Shown: positions 45,686 to 48,055 of the stretch, piece by piece
Position numbering within the stretch: position 1 is the stretch's first letter
Layout of the letters: each line of letters begins with the position of its first letter
NCBI GenBank assembly: GCA_964637845.1
Contig: CAZWXI010000008.1
Location: 1-48,055 of the forward strand
DNA length: 48,055 bases
Direction of reading: 5' to 3'
DNA from: PGYU01 sp964637845
Lineage (GTDB): Bacteria; Bacteroidota; Ignavibacteria; Kapaibacteriales; UBA2268
The notes under the pieces: model-generated
Told to the model about the DNA's origin: nothing
Database searches by the model: none
Seen by the model: the letters and a program-made list of their open reading frames with translations, nothing else
Made by a program: the position numbers and the translations under genes

Positions 45686-46600
45686 ATGAGCAAAAAAAAC
45701 CAGGAATTAAAGCGGCAGTATCACCAACGCGACCGCTCGGTAAGAGTGCTGTCCAAAGATGGTCATTTTAGGGTTGTATGCGTCAAAAGTTCCCAAGCAT
45801 CACGCAAAGCACAAGAAAATCACAATTTGGACAGCGTAGCTGCTTTTTTTCTGTCAAGAGCGTTGTCATCGGCATTGATGATGTCATCATTTCTCAAGGG
45901 TGAAGAGCGTGTAGTCGTAGAAGCTGACGGCTCAGGGCTAATAAGAAAAATCTTTGCCGAAGCCTTGCAATTAGGCGAAACGCGAGGTTTTGTCGAGATT
46001 AACAATGAATTTGCAGACAAAAAAATTAATGACATTTCCGAAGCATTAGGCGCCGGCACATTACGTATTTCGAAAATACTATACCACAAAGCCGAGCCGA
46101 TTCAAGGAATTGTCCCCCTTGTAAGAGGGGATATCGCCGATGACTTGGTATATTACTTTGCTCAATCGGAGCAAATTCCCGCCGCAGTTGTGCTTGATAC
46201 TGATTTCGACTCACACGGATTAGTTGAACATGCGGGCGGACTTATCATACAAGCCATGCCGGGCTATGATAAGAAGCAACTGCAGGAATTATTTATTATG
46301 CTGAACTCACTGTATTCTCTAACCGACTACTTCGCTCGGGGACTCAACCCATTGGAAACGCTTAGGGAAATACTGCCCTTTGAATTTGATGTGGTCAATA
46401 GCATTCAAGTGGATTTCTTCTGCCGATGCTCGAAAGAATCATTTATCTCAAAATTATTGACACTAGGACCTGACGAAATAAAAAGTATGAAGAAAAATTC
46501 ACAAAATGAACTCGTTTGCAAGTATTGCAATAAGCATTATTACCTCGAAAATAAAGATTTTGACAAACTATTAGAAGAAACAATAGCTAAAACTAATTAG
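45686..46600 (+). CDS. hslO: Hsp33 redox-regulated chaperone
   Basis: A 304-residue Hsp33. The N-terminal domain has VVVEADGSGLIRKIFAEA and LGAGTLRISKILYHK; the C-terminal redox switch has the zinc cysteines FFCRCSKESF (Cys246, Cys248) and LVCKYCNKHYY (Cys278, Cys281). In oxidising stress these cysteines release zinc and the protein becomes a holdase in the cytoplasm. Length is normal. It is 23 bp upstream of mscL in the same direction. Confidence 0.95.
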   Translation: MSKKNQELKRQYHQRDRSVRVLSKDGHFRVVCVKSSQASRKAQENHNLDSVAAFFLSRALSSALMMSSFLKGEERVVVEADGSGLIRKIFAEALQLGETRGFVEINNEFADKKINDISEALGAGTLRISKILYHKAEPIQGIVPLVRGDIADDLVYYFAQSEQIPAAVVLDTDFDSHGLVEHAGGLIIQAMPGYDKKQLQELFIMLNSLYSLTDYFARGLNPLETLREILPFEFDVVNSIQVDFFCRCSKESFISKLLTLGPDEIKSMKKNSQNELVCKYCNKHYYLENKDFDKLLEETIAKTN

Positions 46601-46623
46601 TTCAACTATTTAAGGGAGCTTTT

Positions 46624-47031
46624 ATGAAGAATTTCATTAATGAATTTAAGACTTTTGCCGTTAAGGGTAATATGGTCGATATGGCTGTTGGTATAATCAT
46701 AGGCGGAGCTTTCGGCAAAATAGTCAGTTCCTTGGTAAATGATATCGTCATGCCCCCAATCGGAATGTTAATCGGCGGGGTTGACTTCCCAAACCTCAGC
46801 CTAACTCTCAAAGAGGCAACCGAAACCGAAGCGACAATCACGATTAATTATGGCTTGTTCATCAATAATGTCATCGATTTCCTGATAATAGCATTTGTGA
46901 TTTTCCTCGCGATTAAAGCAATGAATAATCTCAAACGCAAAAACACAATATCGGCTGAACCAGCGACATCTCCACCACCAAGCGACGAAGTCGTCCTCTT
47001 GACCGAAATCCGCGACCTATTGAAGAGATAA
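46624..47031 (+). CDS. mscL: Large-conductance mechanosensitive channel MscL
   Basis: A 135-residue MscL. The N-terminal amphipathic helix MKNFINEFKTFAVKGN leads to TM1 (VDMAVGIIIGGAFGKIVSSL), the periplasmic loop follows, TM2 is FLIIAFVIFLAIKAMN, and the C-terminal bundle ends VVLLTEIRDLLKR. It opens under membrane tension to release solutes in osmotic downshock. AAGGGAG precedes the ATG; probably co-transcribed with hslO. The T9SS tail beyond its stop happens to be in the same reading frame. Confidence 0.96.
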   Translation: MKNFINEFKTFAVKGNMVDMAVGIIIGGAFGKIVSSLVNDIVMPPIGMLIGGVDFPNLSLTLKEATETEATITINYGLFINNVIDFLIIAFVIFLAIKAMNNLKRKNTISAEPATSPPPSDEVVLLTEIRDLLKR

Positions 47032-47038
47032 CATTATG

Positions 47039-47076
47039 GACGGGACTGTGATATCACACTTAAATTCCGTCCCGTC
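47039..47076. terminator. Inverted repeat after mscL
   Basis: Arms GACGGGAC (47039-47046) and GTCCCGTC (47069-47076) enclose a second perfect palindrome, TGTGATATCACA (47047-47058). No U-run follows, so it is at best a possible terminator; the right arm also overlaps the start of the tail-associated repeat. Confidence 0.35.
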
Positions 47077-47253
47077 ATTCTGAGCGAAGCGAAGAATCCA
47101 ATTCGGATTTACAACACGCTCGGGCAGTGCGTGAGTCACCTCACCCCGACCCTCTCCAAAGGAGAGGGAGTAAGAATTGATGTGTCGCAGTTGCCTGTGG
47201 GCGTCTATTTTGTGCGGTACGGCAATCGGGTGGAGAAGTTTGTGAAATGGTAG
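47071..47253 (+). pseudogene. Orphan T9SS sorting tail (copy C)
   Basis: Reads PVILSEAKNPIRIYNTLGQC, VSH-LTPTLSKGEG, RIDVSQLPVGVYFVRYGN and VEKFVKW-stop. Same length and layout as copy A at 622-804. No protein body or ribosome site belongs to it; it lies in frame after the mscL stop. Confidence 0.75.
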
Positions 47254-47462
47254 GCAATAATGACTTAGAGGATGACAGTTCCCCCTCATATAATAGCGGA
47301 TCAGGGAGTGTTAAAATATACAACACATTCGGGCAGTGCGTAAGTCACCTCACCCCGACCCTCTCCAAAGGAGAGGGAGTAAGAATTGATGTGTCGCAGT
47401 TGCCTGTGGGCGTGTATTTTGTGCGGTACGGCAATCGGGTGGAGAAGTTTGTGAAATGGTAG
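47247..47462 (+). CDS. Short frame consisting only of a T9SS tail (copy D)
   Basis: A 71-codon frame from an ATG that overlaps the last codons of copy C (ATGGTAG). It reads MVGNNDLEDDSSPSYNSGSG, SVKIYNTFGQCV, the LTPTLSKGEG insert and a standard tail to VEKFVKW. No signal peptide and no ribosome site, so I doubt it makes a secreted protein. It is the first unit of a 209-bp tandem duplication. Confidence 0.4.
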   Translation: MVGNNDLEDDSSPSYNSGSGSVKIYNTFGQCVSHLTPTLSKGEGVRIDVSQLPVGVYFVRYGNRVEKFVKW

Positions 47463-47671
47463 GCAATAATGACTTAGAGGATGACAGTTCCCCCTCATAT
47501 AATAGCGGATCAGGGAGTGTTAAAATATACAACACATTCGGGCAGTGCGTAAGTCACCTCACCCCGACCCTCTCCAAAGGAGAGGGAGTAAGAATTGATG
47601 TGTCGCAGTTGCCTGTGGGCGTCTATTTAGTGCATGTTGGCAATCGGGTGGAGAAGTTTGTGAAGTGGTAG
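47456..47671 (+). CDS. Short frame consisting only of a T9SS tail (copy E)
   Basis: Second unit of the 209-bp tandem duplication, near-identical to copy D until its last third, where YFVRYGN becomes YLVHVGN. It starts on the ATGGTAG that ends copy D and is followed by the 3' flank shared with copy A. Confidence 0.4.
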   Translation: MVGNNDLEDDSSPSYNSGSGSVKIYNTFGQCVSHLTPTLSKGEGVRIDVSQLPVGVYLVHVGNRVEKFVKW

Positions 47672-47840
47672 TGATAATCGTAGGGACACAGCTTGCTGTG
47701 TCCAAACAAAGAGAGAAATTTGTATAGTGGTGAAAAAAAATTTGCATCATGCAAAAATTTTTCTTGCATCATTTGAAACTTTTTATTAATTTCGTGATAG
47801 GTATGTTTGCATTTTTATACAATGTATTGAAATGACGAAA
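47672..47840 (+). repeat. 3' flank repeat of the T9SS tail with hairpin
   Basis: Matches 805-965. Contains the perfect hairpin GGACACAGCTTGCTGTGTCC (47684-47703), which may terminate transcripts of full T9SS genes that end this way. Confidence 0.7.
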
Positions 47841-47880
47841 AAACGGCAACATAACGACAGAACAAAGTACACGCAAGTGG

Positions 47881-47936
47881 AACTATGGAACTATGGAACT
47901 ATGGAACTATGGAACTATGGAACTATGGAACTATGG
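47881..47936. repeat. Octanucleotide tandem array, AACTATGG x7
   Basis: Seven perfect copies of AACTATGG, then AAGG. All three forward frames are open through it. An 8-bp unit changes frame with each gain or loss. Confidence 0.95.
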
Positions 47937-47969
47937 AAGGACGCACCCTCAAAGTTTTATTTTAAGCAC

Positions 47970-47989
47970 TTATACACAATTTATCCACA
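47970..47989 (+). promoter_or_regulatory. Two adjacent DnaA boxes (candidate origin element)
   Basis: TTATACACA (47970-47978) and TTATCCACA (47981-47989) are same-strand matches to the DnaA box consensus TTATnCACA, spaced 11 bp start to start, about one helical turn. A short A+T-rich stretch (AAAGTTTTATTTTAA) precedes them and the octamer array is 34 bp upstream. Only the edge of any origin is in view. Confidence 0.45.
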
Positions 47990-48055
47990 ACTGACGGAGA
48001 GCGAACCGCACCAAACAAGCCGGGACTACAATACTAAGCATACAAAGCAAAACTT

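Noticed and set aside
46112..46128. A C-run/G-run palindrome-like stretch inside the Hsp33 gene
   Set aside because: It resembles the tail palindrome, but it encodes VPLVRGD at a place where Hsp33 proteins have a similar sequence, with at most one extra residue, so I treat it as coincidence.
47017..47535. Several minus-strand frames rich in LPLLWRGSG and SFGEGRGE
   Set aside because: They are the reverse complement of the palindromic inserts in the tails; the recurrence reflects the DNA repeat, not a protein family.
1..48055. tRNA, rRNA or CRISPR array
   Set aside because: No cloverleaf, rRNA-like stretch or spaced direct repeats were recognised. The only short tandem array is the 8-bp microsatellite at 47881, which has no spacers.

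Overview
The window looks like a stretch of chromosome from an A+T-rich member of the FCB group (Bacteroidota, Chlorobiota, Ignavibacteriota or Kapaibacteriota). The evidence is type IX secretion (T9SS) C-terminal sorting tails, promoters of the TTTG-N20-TAnnTTTG type, MarR-YceI and glgA-lipoprotein gene pairs, an OmpA/thrombospondin type 3 outer-membrane protein and a BNR-repeat secreted protein. I cannot fix the phylum or genus by reading alone. About thirty genes look intact and most are housekeeping or envelope functions. No tRNA, rRNA or CRISPR array was seen.

Layout. 1-5.7 kb is an accessory edge: a partial exported protein running off the left end, an orphan T9SS tail, an IS5-family remnant, and a two-gene unit of a large single-chain restriction-modification enzyme followed by a CHAD (polyphosphate-binding) protein. 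5.8-10.3 kb holds MarR-YceI, an Old Yellow Enzyme relative, a response regulator/PP2C phosphatase and a divergent histidine-kinase-like protein. 10.3-16.3 kb is one leftward operon: glgA, lipoprotein, outer-membrane protein, hslV, hslU. 16.5-20.5 kb has a PhoH ATPase, a full-length transposase-like protein that has lost two catalytic Asp positions but has its own good promoter, and a PAS protein whose kinase core has lost its phosphoacceptor His. 20.5-32 kb is metabolism: an AbgT transporter, a tocopherol-cyclase-like protein, aspartate kinase, MnmA, an M28 peptidase/hydrolase/lipoprotein/thiolase operon and PurK. 32-34.7 kb has an HNH endonuclease gene with no ordinary start codon and an aspartase fused to a cyclic-nucleotide-binding domain.

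34.8-39.8 kb is the surface region: the OmpA/TSP3 protein, then two T9SS cargo genes. The first begins with a 12-C homopolymer that puts its start codon out of frame with its signal peptide, a likely phase-variation switch. 39.8-42.9 kb is decayed accessory DNA (a universal-stress-protein tail, a short IS-derived element, an antitoxin remnant) around a CNNM/CorC-type membrane protein. 42.9-47 kb has a VIT/VWA protein, Hsp33 and MscL. 47-48 kb is a cluster of three headless T9SS tails, an 8-bp microsatellite and two adjacent DnaA boxes.

The most interesting signals are the poly-C switch, T9SS tail cassettes carrying hairpin-forming inserts that are read as protein and recur without a gene body, the disarmed transposase-like gene, the sensor-aspartase fusion and the DnaA boxes beside the octamer array. 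All six convergent gene pairs meet within -23 to +15 bp, leaving no room for ordinary terminators.
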